DNA of 38,701 nucleotides, from NCBI GenBank assembly GCA_013140575.1, contig JABFSN010000199.1, positions 1-38,701 on the forward strand, written 5' to 3'. The notes under the pieces are model-generated. The model did not search any database and had not been told where the DNA came from. It worked only from the letters and a program-made list of their open reading frames with translations. How positions within the stretch are numbered: position 1 is the stretch's first letter; every line of letters begins with the position of its first letter. This document shows, piece by piece, positions 25,369-33,168 of the stretch. The position numbers were made by a program, and so were the translations under genes. This DNA is from Phycisphaerales bacterium. Lineage in GTDB: Bacteria > Planctomycetota > Phycisphaerae > UBA1845.

Positions 25369-25538
25369 TCGGACCATCCACGCGAAGATGCGGGTCGGGT
25401 GGCACGGACAACGGTACTCCGTTGTCCGTGTGCGACCGGCCGGCGCGTTGCAATCGCAGTCGACGCCGAAAGTCGGAGACCACGGGCAAGCGAGTACGCT
25501 TGCCCGTGCCACCCGCAGAATCGGTTGGATCGGTCCAG
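25368..25538. repeat. 171-bp twin-hairpin element, family A, subfamily II, copy 1
   Basis: TA (25366-25367), GTCGGACCATCC..., hairpin 1 at 25403-25430, 50-bp linker (unrelated to subfamily I), hairpin 2 at 25481-25508, ...GGATCGGTCCAG, TA (25539-25540). Same 35-28-50-28-30 layout as the other copies. It lies between the convergent der and S15-hydrolase genes. Confidence 0.92.
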
Positions 25539-25614
25539 TAGTTCCGCATTGCCGCGAGTTTAACGAGGCGGTCGCGTCCAGCGCAGTCGCGTTCGCGCAG
25601 CCGCCGGTCGGGCA

Positions 25615-27558
25615 TCATTTTGGCGCTGCCGCGGCGCCGTTCAACCGGCCCAATTCAATCCGTGACGGATGCGTTCCCGATCGATGCACCCGCTGCGTGG
25701 CCTTCACGAAATCCTCCTCGTTCGCCAGATAGATATTGTCGACGAATGTCTGCGGATTGCGATCCACCAATGGAAACCATGTGCTCTGAATCTGCACCAT
25801 GATGCGATGCCCCTTGCGAAACGTGTGCAACACGTCCTGCAACGGCACGCGCACCGCGGTCGGCTCGTCCGGCACAAACGGCTCGGGTCGTTCATAGCTG
25901 TTGCGGAACCGCCCGCGCATCACCTCACTGCGGACCATCATCTGATAGCCGCCCATGTGTTGGCCCGCTTCCAGTTCGTCATGGTCGGGCGCATCGGACG
26001 GAAAGACATCGATCAGTTTGACGATCCAGTCCGAATCGGTCCCGCTGGTCGAACACCATAGATCGGCCATAACGGGACCGGCGATGGTCACGTCCGCGTC
26101 GAGTGCATCGGTCTGATACGCGAGCACGTCCGGGCGTCGCGCCGCGAACCGCTGATCGTCGGTCATGTATTCCTTGGTCATTCCAATGGCGATGGCCTCC
26201 GTATACGGGACCGGCTTGTCCGGATCGCTCGTGTATTCGTCATGGGCGTCGTCTCCGTCGTTCGGGGCGTCAGGCGCCAGACGTCCATTTCCGTGACAAT
26301 AGAATCGGATCGCCTCCGTCTCCGGCGGCCAACGATCAAATCGCCGCCATCGATTGGCGCCCGTTTCAAATACGTATGCTTCGGGCAGATCGATCTCGCT
26401 CGTCCCCTTCAAGAAATGCCTGAAAAACGGCAATTCAATGTGATTACGATAAAACAAGGACGTCTTGTCGCCAAATGAAATGTTGCCCAGACGATCACCG
26501 TCCATCCGTCCCCAGCCGCCGTGTTGCCAGGGGCCCATCACCAGAATGTTAAACACCCCCGGGTTATTGGTCTCGGTCTCGCGGTAGACGCTCAATGCGC
26601 CGTACAAATCCTCGGCGTCAAACCAGCCGCCGACCGTCATGACCGCCGGCGCTACGCCCTTCAGATGCGGCAGAATATTCCGCGCCCGCCAAAAAGCGTC
26701 GTAGTTGGGGTGTTCGAGGAATTCGTCCCAAAATGGGATTTCATGATGAAAGTGCCGTTCATTGGCATTCTTGATCGGGCCGATGTCCAGAAAAAACTGA
26801 TATCCGTCCGGCGTCCCGTGTTTGAATCGCTCCGGCCATTCCGTCGTCGGTTCCTTCCGCTCCTGACCGAACGAGGCAATGAAATTGAACAGATGCGGAA
26901 AAAAGAATGCCCCGTGATGGTGAAAATCGTCAAACCACCAGTCGGCGACGGGCGCTTGCGGCGAAACGGCCGCCAACGCGGGATGGGCGTCAATCATCCC
27001 CGCGGCCGCATAGAATCCCGGATAGGATATCCCCCACATGCCCACGCGCCCGTTATGATTGGGCACGTTGTGGATCAACCACTCGATCGTGTCGTAGGTG
27101 TCGGACGACTCGTCCACTTCGGTGGGCTTGCTCTTGTCTGCGATATGCGGGGTCATGTTGACGTATTCGCCCTCGGACATGAACCGGCCGCGTACGTCCT
27201 GATAGACGAAAATGAACCGCTCTTCGGCCATCGCATCTCCTGAACCCAGCTTGTTGCGGTACGCATCGGCGCCATAGGGATCGACGGCGTAGGGAGTTCT
27301 CAACAGGAGCATCGGATGCGTCCGCGACTGATCTTTGGGCGCGTAGACCTGCGTGAACAAACGCACACCGTCGCGCATCGGAATCATGTGTTCCGATTTG
27401 GCATAGTTCCGCTCGATCCGGGATGCCGGGCCCGGTTCAGCGGCCTGTGCGATCGCGTCGCTCCGCTCGATCCGATGACACCCCGTCGCGAACAGACAGA
27501 TCGCCGCACAGACGCGCCACGCGCATCGGACCGCTCGTTTCTTCATCAATCGCAACAT
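25615..27558 (-). CDS. CocE/NonD-type (peptidase S15 family) alpha/beta hydrolase, lipoprotein
   Basis: 647 residues from ATG 27558. The lipobox FATGC puts the lipid anchor at Cys27. The S15 fold shows MIPMRDGVRLFTQVYAPKD, RTPYAVDPYG, VYQDVRGRFMSEGEY, the nucleophile elbow GMWGISYPGF (Ser), a GPWQHGGWG segment with the likely catalytic His, and the C-terminal jelly-roll domain (VTIAGPVMADLWCSTSGTDSDWIVKLIDV, HRIMVQIQSTWFPLVDRNPQ). Family members hydrolyse acyl esters or X-Pro peptides (cocaine esterase, glutaryl-7-ACA acylase, X-prolyl dipeptidyl-peptidase); the substrate here is unknown. GGAACC precedes the ATG; the frame runs open to 27717 but that would bury the signal peptide. Confidence 0.88.
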   Translation of the reverse strand: MLRLMKKRAVRCAWRVCAAICLFATGCHRIERSDAIAQAAEPGPASRIERNYAKSEHMIPMRDGVRLFTQVYAPKDQSRTHPMLLLRTPYAVDPYGADAYRNKLGSGDAMAEERFIFVYQDVRGRFMSEGEYVNMTPHIADKSKPTEVDESSDTYDTIEWLIHNVPNHNGRVGMWGISYPGFYAAAGMIDAHPALAAVSPQAPVADWWFDDFHHHGAFFFPHLFNFIASFGQERKEPTTEWPERFKHGTPDGYQFFLDIGPIKNANERHFHHEIPFWDEFLEHPNYDAFWRARNILPHLKGVAPAVMTVGGWFDAEDLYGALSVYRETETNNPGVFNILVMGPWQHGGWGRMDGDRLGNISFGDKTSLFYRNHIELPFFRHFLKGTSEIDLPEAYVFETGANRWRRFDRWPPETEAIRFYCHGNGRLAPDAPNDGDDAHDEYTSDPDKPVPYTEAIAIGMTKEYMTDDQRFAARRPDVLAYQTDALDADVTIAGPVMADLWCSTSGTDSDWIVKLIDVFPSDAPDHDELEAGQHMGGYQMMVRSEVMRGRFRNSYERPEPFVPDEPTAVRVPLQDVLHTFRKGHRIMVQIQSTWFPLVDRNPQTFVDNIYLANEEDFVKATQRVHRSGTHPSRIELGRLNGAAAAPK

Positions 27559-27754
27559 GATGGTTCCAAACAGTTGCCTGTTCCGCCGCACACACCGCCG
27601 GGGCGCAGTATCATTCAAAACAGTCGGTATGGCAATGACTACGCCCCGGCCAAACGCGAGCGGATCGCTTGCGAAGGCAGGGGCGGTCGGATGGGCGTTG
27701 ATGCGTCCCGCGCGCATGACTCGCGGCGCCAGGCGTCCACAATCGACGCTCCGG

Positions 27755-30700
27755 TCAGTCCGATTCCACGGCGCCCATGTCGGGATCCGCGCCCAGGAAT
27801 CCGTCGGTCACGCCGGAAATCACCGCGCCCGCGTCGATCAACGGGCTCGCCGGCTTCAGGGCGAACTTCTGCAGCACCTGATCGCGGATGAACGCGACCT
27901 TCTGCGGGATGGTCAGGCCCGCGGTGAAGTTGGTGTTGACCACCAGCGTCTCGTTGTTGAAGAGCGGATTCGTCGAAACGAGTCCATTCGCCCCGGGACC
28001 TTCCCCCCAGTTGTGGCCGTTGTCGTCGAACACGCAGTTGTAATCGAATTGAATGACGTTGGTGTTCCCGAGAACGCCGATGTCGCCCTGGGTGCCCGTT
28101 TGGGCATTGTCCTTGCCGACGTTATTCAGAAAGCGCGCGCCTCCCACCGTGGCCCGACTCCCCTCCAGCCAGATGCCGAACCATTCATTGTCATACACGG
28201 TATTGTTGTAAAAAATGGGCCGTTCGGTGTCGGCGCCGTCGATACCGGCGCGGTTGTTATTGAACGAGATGTTATAGGCGAACAGGTTGTCCAGACCGCC
28301 GCGCACGCCGATCTTGATTCCGTTCCCGTCTCCGTCGCCGTTCGGCGCCGTCAGCGGCGTATTCTGATTAAACGCGATGTTGCGCCGGTAGATGCAGCGC
28401 GTCGCACCCACGCCGTCGATGCCGTCGTCGGAATTGCCGAACGCGATATTGTCTTCAAATGTGTTTTCGACGCCATACCGGTTCTTGAATCCGTCGCTGT
28501 GCTCCGCAATCGTGCGGTTATCGTAGGCGATGCAACGCCGCACCGTGCAATAGCGCGACGCATATTGCGTCCAGCCCTGCCACGCGTTCCACTGCGACTC
28601 CGGAAGATCGGCCGCGAAGCCGTCGTTCCCCGCGATCGGTGGAACGTGGGCCTCGCCGCTGGTGCGCGTCGGCACTTCGCGGAATTCGTATCCCGCTACG
28701 TTGTGATGCGCCACGCAGTCCTCAATGATGATGTTGCGAACCGTGCCGTCGCCTTTAATCGCGCCGCCGATAAACGTGTTGTCGCGGTCGTTGTGGTGCG
28801 CCTCGATCAATCGAATGGTCACGAACGACGCCGGCGCGACGGCCACCACGGCGGCGCGACGCGCATTGCGGATCTCGAAATTCTCGAAAACGACGTACGA
28901 CGCCTCGATAATAACGGCCTCGCGCGTGTCGGATCCGCGGGCCGTGCCATCGATAATCGGCGTCTCACCGGTCTGACCCCTGACCGTTACAGCCCGTACG
29001 GCCGTCCCGCTACGGGTGGTCGGCATATACAATGCGGCCGTGCTCTGGCTGGCCGACTCCGACGCATAGATGCCGTTGCGAACGATGACCGTGTCGCCCG
29101 GATACGTACTATCGGCCGCCGATTGAATGGTGGCCCGCGGAGCGGCCGCCGTTCCATTGCCGCCGTTACTGCCGATGGCGCCGCCCACGCCGTCGCGGTC
29201 GACGTAATACGTATAGGCCGCCGTGAAATTCTGGTTGGCCGCGTCGGTAATCACGTTGAGATACGCCCGTGACGCCGGAGCAAACGCGGCGTTGTCGCCG
29301 CGCGGAGCAATGGTGCCTGTGAATCCGGGGGGCACCATTAACATGTAGGCGCCATTCGTCGGAATCGCCGTCGCAATGACCGTACCGGGCGCCGCGGCCG
29401 CGAACGCCTCCACGACGATGGGCCGTCCGCCCGCCGGCGTAGTCCCGTCTCCGCGGAATATCACTCCCAATAGGGTATGTGCGCCGATACAGGCATCCGT
29501 CGGTTCGTCACAGAACTGACTCGCGCCGCAGGGGCTCGTGCCGGCCGCGCACAGACCCGACTGGCACGACTCCTGACCGTTGCAGAACAACACATCCGGG
29601 CACGCGGTTCCGTCGAGTTCGTTGTTCGATTCACAGTTTCCCGCGCCGTCGCAACTGTCCGGGTTGTCGCAGGTCGTGTTGGACGTGTCGCCGCATCCCG
29701 TGCCCGCGGGCAGGGCAGGATGACTGCATACGTTCGCGATGCACAGGTTGTTGGTGCAGGCATTGCCGTCATCGCAATCGGAATTCAGCGCACAGCCGCA
29801 GACATCGGTGAATTCGTTGCACGCGGCGGGACCAACGCACGGTGGCGCACCGGCCGCACAGACGCCGTTCTGGCATCGCTCGACGCCGTTACAAAACTGG
29901 CTGTCCGAACAGGGAAAACCATTCAGTGTCCAGTTGGCCCGGCACGTCCCGTTGCCGTCGCAGCTGTCGGCGGCGTTGCAAGCCGCGACCGTCGCGTCGC
30001 CACACGCCGTACCGGTTGCGCGAGGTGGATTCGAGCACGCCCCGCCGCTGCAGACGTCGCTCGTGCATGAATTGCCGTCATTGCAGTTTGCGTTTGTCAG
30101 GCATCCGGCGCAGCTGTCGGTGGCCTCGACGCATATCTTCCCCAGACAAGGCACCGCTCCGTTCACGCATTGCCCGCTGTCGCATTCTTCCAATCCATTA
30201 CAGAACAATCCGTCGTTGCAGTCATTGTCGGTCTGACATTCCGGCCCCGGAGGAGGAGGAGGAGGCGGGGGAGGTGGGGGCGTCGTTCCGCCGCCACCGC
30301 CGCCGCCGCTCGGCGGCGCCGCGTCCGGCGGACCCGAAATCAAAACACGAATCAGGTCTTCACCGGTCTCGCCTTCCGTGCACGTAAATGTTTGCGTGTT
30401 TTCGGGCTGCCGAACGCGCAGCTCAATGGTGTGCGTGCCGCTGTTGTTGAACACGTGAGCGCGTTCGAAATGCGTCGCCAGCGGGCCTTCGTCGGCAACG
30501 CCGTCAAACACCCACATCATCACCAGGTTTGTCGGCACGTCCGCGAAGTCACCGATGACCGACGCCGTTACACGCAGACCCGGCGCCCCGGTCAAACTGC
30601 GCGAACCAGCCGAATTCTCGCGTACGGCCGTGAATTGAAACGGGCACTCCGTCAGCGCATTGGATTCGATGGAATCCGAATCGCCGACTCCGGCGGGATC

Positions 30701-30952
30701 AAGCGGCTCACCGTCGAACGATGCCGGGTCCAATAGATCGTCGTCATCCAGCGCGACCGTCACTCCATCGTCGTTCAAGTCGCCCGTATCACCGGTCGAT
30801 TCATCTCCGACAATGATCGTGTCACTGTCGTCGCCCTCCGGCGGCGACGCGAACGTGCTTTGCGGCCCCTGACACCCGGCGAGGCAGCCAAGACCGCCGA
30901 TAACGACGATCGACGCGACCAATAAACGTGACAGGCATTGTACGGACTTCAA
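27755..30952 (-). CDS. Lipoprotein with Cys-rich repeats and a right-handed parallel beta-helix
   Basis: 1065 residues with TTG start (GGGAG six bases upstream). Signal peptide with lipobox CLAGC (Cys27). Residues about 95-205 look like a PKD-type Ig fold (GLRVTASVIGDF ... HTIELRVRQPEN). A Pro/Gly linker (PPPPPPPPPPGP, SGGGGGGGTTPP) follows, then a Cys-rich stretch of about 250 residues, with motifs like CNDGLFCNGLEECDSGQC and CDDGNACTNNLC, at least three near-identical cycles. The C-terminal half starts YYVDRDGVGGAIGSNGGNGTAAAPRATIQSA and holds parallel beta-helix turns (FENFEIRNARRAAV, NIIIEDCVAHHN, ENTFEDNIAFGNSDDGIDGVGATRC, AYNISFNNN, FYNNTVYDNEWFGIWLEGS). Such folds often bind or cleave acidic polysaccharide; no lyase residues can be assigned. 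Confidence 0.85.
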   Translation of the reverse strand: MKSVQCLSRLLVASIVVIGGLGCLAGCQGPQSTFASPPEGDDSDTIIVGDESTGDTGDLNDDGVTVALDDDDLLDPASFDGEPLDPAGVGDSDSIESNALTECPFQFTAVRENSAGSRSLTGAPGLRVTASVIGDFADVPTNLVMMWVFDGVADEGPLATHFERAHVFNNSGTHTIELRVRQPENTQTFTCTEGETGEDLIRVLISGPPDAAPPSGGGGGGGTTPPPPPPPPPPPGPECQTDNDCNDGLFCNGLEECDSGQCVNGAVPCLGKICVEATDSCAGCLTNANCNDGNSCTSDVCSGGACSNPPRATGTACGDATVAACNAADSCDGNGTCRANWTLNGFPCSDSQFCNGVERCQNGVCAAGAPPCVGPAACNEFTDVCGCALNSDCDDGNACTNNLCIANVCSHPALPAGTGCGDTSNTTCDNPDSCDGAGNCESNNELDGTACPDVLFCNGQESCQSGLCAAGTSPCGASQFCDEPTDACIGAHTLLGVIFRGDGTTPAGGRPIVVEAFAAAAPGTVIATAIPTNGAYMLMVPPGFTGTIAPRGDNAAFAPASRAYLNVITDAANQNFTAAYTYYVDRDGVGGAIGSNGGNGTAAAPRATIQSAADSTYPGDTVIVRNGIYASESASQSTAALYMPTTRSGTAVRAVTVRGQTGETPIIDGTARGSDTREAVIIEASYVVFENFEIRNARRAAVVAVAPASFVTIRLIEAHHNDRDNTFIGGAIKGDGTVRNIIIEDCVAHHNVAGYEFREVPTRTSGEAHVPPIAGNDGFAADLPESQWNAWQGWTQYASRYCTVRRCIAYDNRTIAEHSDGFKNRYGVENTFEDNIAFGNSDDGIDGVGATRCIYRRNIAFNQNTPLTAPNGDGDGNGIKIGVRGGLDNLFAYNISFNNNRAGIDGADTERPIFYNNTVYDNEWFGIWLEGSRATVGGARFLNNVGKDNAQTGTQGDIGVLGNTNVIQFDYNCVFDDNGHNWGEGPGANGLVSTNPLFNNETLVVNTNFTAGLTIPQKVAFIRDQVLQKFALKPASPLIDAGAVISGVTDGFLGADPDMGAVESD

Positions 30953-31171
30953 CGCTTCTCCCGCCTTTCCCCCCGAACCTCGAACGCAGTGCTTCCGCGT
31001 GTACCAATAGACCTATTCGATATCGGGGACTAGGCGGCAAGAACGGGGCAGCGCCGGGGCACCCCGTGTCCAGGGCAACCTCTTGCCGCGCATGATGTTG
31101 CACAACCCGCCTTTTTCAGATTCGCGACGTCTGGCGGTGAATGTGGGTGTGGACTCCCCGATTTGTCATCG

Positions 31172-31195
31172 CCCACGCAATTTGAATTGCGCGGG
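31172..31195. repeat. Hairpin after the CRTAC1 gene
   Basis: CCCACGCAATT / AATTGCGCGGG with one mismatch and loop TG, 39 bp after the stop of the minus-strand CRTAC1 gene. It could be a Rho-assisted 3' end for the operon, but no U-run follows. Confidence 0.45.
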
Positions 31196-31233
31196 ACGAC
31201 GCCGGCGGCGGCGCACTCGGTTTCAAACGACGA

Positions 31234-33168
31234 TTATGGGAACCCGGGAATCGCCGCATCGTCGGCAATCAACCCGTGCCCCTGCCAGATGGTGTGCATT
31301 CGATTCATGGCCGGACCCGTCACCACGTCTTCCCCGCCGCCCGGCCACAAGACACGCAGCGCGGTGACGCGATCGGCCATTCCCAGCCCGAACGTCACCG
31401 GCAGCTCGCATTGCGACTGATAACTTCTGGTCGGCATGACCTGCCGCCGTTGCGTGATCCCCCCGGCATCGACCTCGATCCTTGCACCGATTCCATCGCG
31501 GTTGACCGTCGCACCCCGCAACCGCACTCGAATCCAGCGATGACCGGTCTGCTGGTCGTTCCGCAGCAGACTCGGCCGGCGCCCGACTTGGGTTATCAGC
31601 ACGTCCGGGTCCCCGTCCCCGTCAATGTCCGCGTACGCGGCCCCACGCCCGACGATCGGCAGGCCCAGGTCGCCGGTTTGATCGGATTCGACGGGCACGA
31701 ACGTCGACCCCGAATCCGATCCGCGGTTCCAGAACAACTGGGCCGGTTGCTCATAATGCTGGCTCGGCTGAACCACGTTGATTTCCTGCTCCAAATGCCC
31801 GTTCGCCTGCAACAGATCCAGCCGACCGTCCAGATCGTAGTCGAACAGAAACAACCCGAACGTCAGCATCAGCCGGCTCGCCGAACCGATGCCCTCGCCG
31901 ATGGCCTCGTCGGCGAACAGCATCGGATCGTTCTGCGATACGTACAGCGAGGTCATCTCGTTGGCGAAGTTGCCGATGAAAAACCCCAGCGCCGCGTCGT
32001 TTCGGAAATGACCCGCGTCGATCCCCATCGCCCCGGTGGCCATGCCTTCCCGATCGTACGCCAATCCGGTCTCGGCCCCGCGTTCGATGAACTTCCCGTT
32101 TTTTTGATTGTGATGAAAAAACTTGCGGACGGTGTCGTTGGCCACGACCAGATCGATCCACCCGTCGCCGTCCACGTCCATCGGCGACACGCCCAGCGCC
32201 TTGCCGACCGGAACGCCGGTCGCGTCGTTCACCACGTGCAGTCCGGCCGATTCGGCCGCTTCATCGAATGTGCCGTCTCCATTGTTGCGGTACAGGCGCG
32301 GCTGCGTTCCTTCGAAATTCATCGGCGGCCCATACGCCCGGCCCACCCCCACCAACCGATAGTCCACCTCGAAATCAATCTCCCGCGACCATCGCACGTA
32401 TTGGCATACGAACAGGTCCAGATCGCCGTCGTTGTCGTAGTCGATAAACCCGCAACTGGTCCCCCAATCGCCCGCCTCGCCGCCCACGCCCGCCGCGGCC
32501 GTCACATCGTTAAACCGCCCGCCGACATTGCGAAATAAATGGCCGCCACCGACCGCCGCAATGTAGACATCCAGATTTCCATCCGCGTCGTAATCGCCGA
32601 CCCCGACGCCCGTGCCGTAGGACGAAACGTCCAGCCCCGAACCGCGCGTCACATTGACGAACCGACCGGTTCCGTCATTTTGATACAGACCCGCGGTCGA
32701 TGGGCGCTCGTCCGCGGCCACGTCGTTCCAACGCCTGCCGTTGACCAGCAGAATGTCCTGATCCCCGTCGTTGTCGTAATCGAGGAACGCCGCCCCGCTG
32801 CCCATCGTTTCCGGCAACAGCTTGTCGCCCGTGGCCCCGTTTTCGTGTACGAAGTCGATTCCCGCCTCGACGGTGATATCCGTGAATCGGACGTCCGGCG
32901 GCTGATCATTCGATTCCACGGCCTGCGCCGCCACCGCGATCGGCGCCGTCGGCGGAAGCGGTGGCTCGTCGCGCCGCATCACCACGAACACACCCACGAC
33001 CATCCCGACCAACACGATTCCGGCCGCCGACCAGCGCAACGCACGACCGATGACCGCGTCGTCCGCCGCAACCAGTTCATCGGGGTGAACATCCGCCTCC
33101 GCGGGTTGACCGGGATTGGGCAGATGCGTTCCAGTCGATTGTCGAGTTTCGGTGGATGCGTCAGTCAC
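31234..33168 (-). CDS. CRTAC1-type VCBS/FG-GAP propeller protein with ASPIC/UnbV domain
   Basis: 644 residues. One transmembrane helix (about 48-65, SAAGIVLVGMVVGVFVVM) after a 45-residue cytoplasmic N-terminus anchors a large exported part. A phrase like VRFTDITVEAGIDFVHENGATGDKLLPETMG opens the CRTAC1 fold. Six Ca-binding blades contain D-x-D-x-D-G type loops (DYDNDGDQD, DYDADGNLD, DYDNDGDLD, DVDGDGWID, DYDLDGRLD, DIDGDGDPD). The C-terminal ASPIC/UnbV domain is RWIRVRLRGATVNRDGIGARIEV ... VTALRVLWPGGGEDVV. The GTG start overlaps the cytochrome stop in GTGACTGA, so translation is coupled to the upstream gene. Function is not established; its pairing suggests a role with the cytochrome at the outer face of the membrane. 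Confidence 0.88.
   Translation of the reverse strand: MTDASTETRQSTGTHLPNPGQPAEADVHPDELVAADDAVIGRALRWSAAGIVLVGMVVGVFVVMRRDEPPLPPTAPIAVAAQAVESNDQPPDVRFTDITVEAGIDFVHENGATGDKLLPETMGSGAAFLDYDNDGDQDILLVNGRRWNDVAADERPSTAGLYQNDGTGRFVNVTRGSGLDVSSYGTGVGVGDYDADGNLDVYIAAVGGGHLFRNVGGRFNDVTAAAGVGGEAGDWGTSCGFIDYDNDGDLDLFVCQYVRWSREIDFEVDYRLVGVGRAYGPPMNFEGTQPRLYRNNGDGTFDEAAESAGLHVVNDATGVPVGKALGVSPMDVDGDGWIDLVVANDTVRKFFHHNQKNGKFIERGAETGLAYDREGMATGAMGIDAGHFRNDAALGFFIGNFANEMTSLYVSQNDPMLFADEAIGEGIGSASRLMLTFGLFLFDYDLDGRLDLLQANGHLEQEINVVQPSQHYEQPAQLFWNRGSDSGSTFVPVESDQTGDLGLPIVGRGAAYADIDGDGDPDVLITQVGRRPSLLRNDQQTGHRWIRVRLRGATVNRDGIGARIEVDAGGITQRRQVMPTRSYQSQCELPVTFGLGMADRVTALRVLWPGGGEDVVTGPAMNRMHTIWQGHGLIADDAAIPGFP

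Noticed and set aside
7518-25538. Integron attC sites as an explanation for the twin hairpins
   Set aside because: No integrase, no cassette array, and the core sites (RYYYAAC/GTTRRRY) are absent.
27557-29272. Plus-strand frame opposite the beta-helix gene
   Set aside because: No family resemblance; the opposite strand has a signal peptide and clear repeats.
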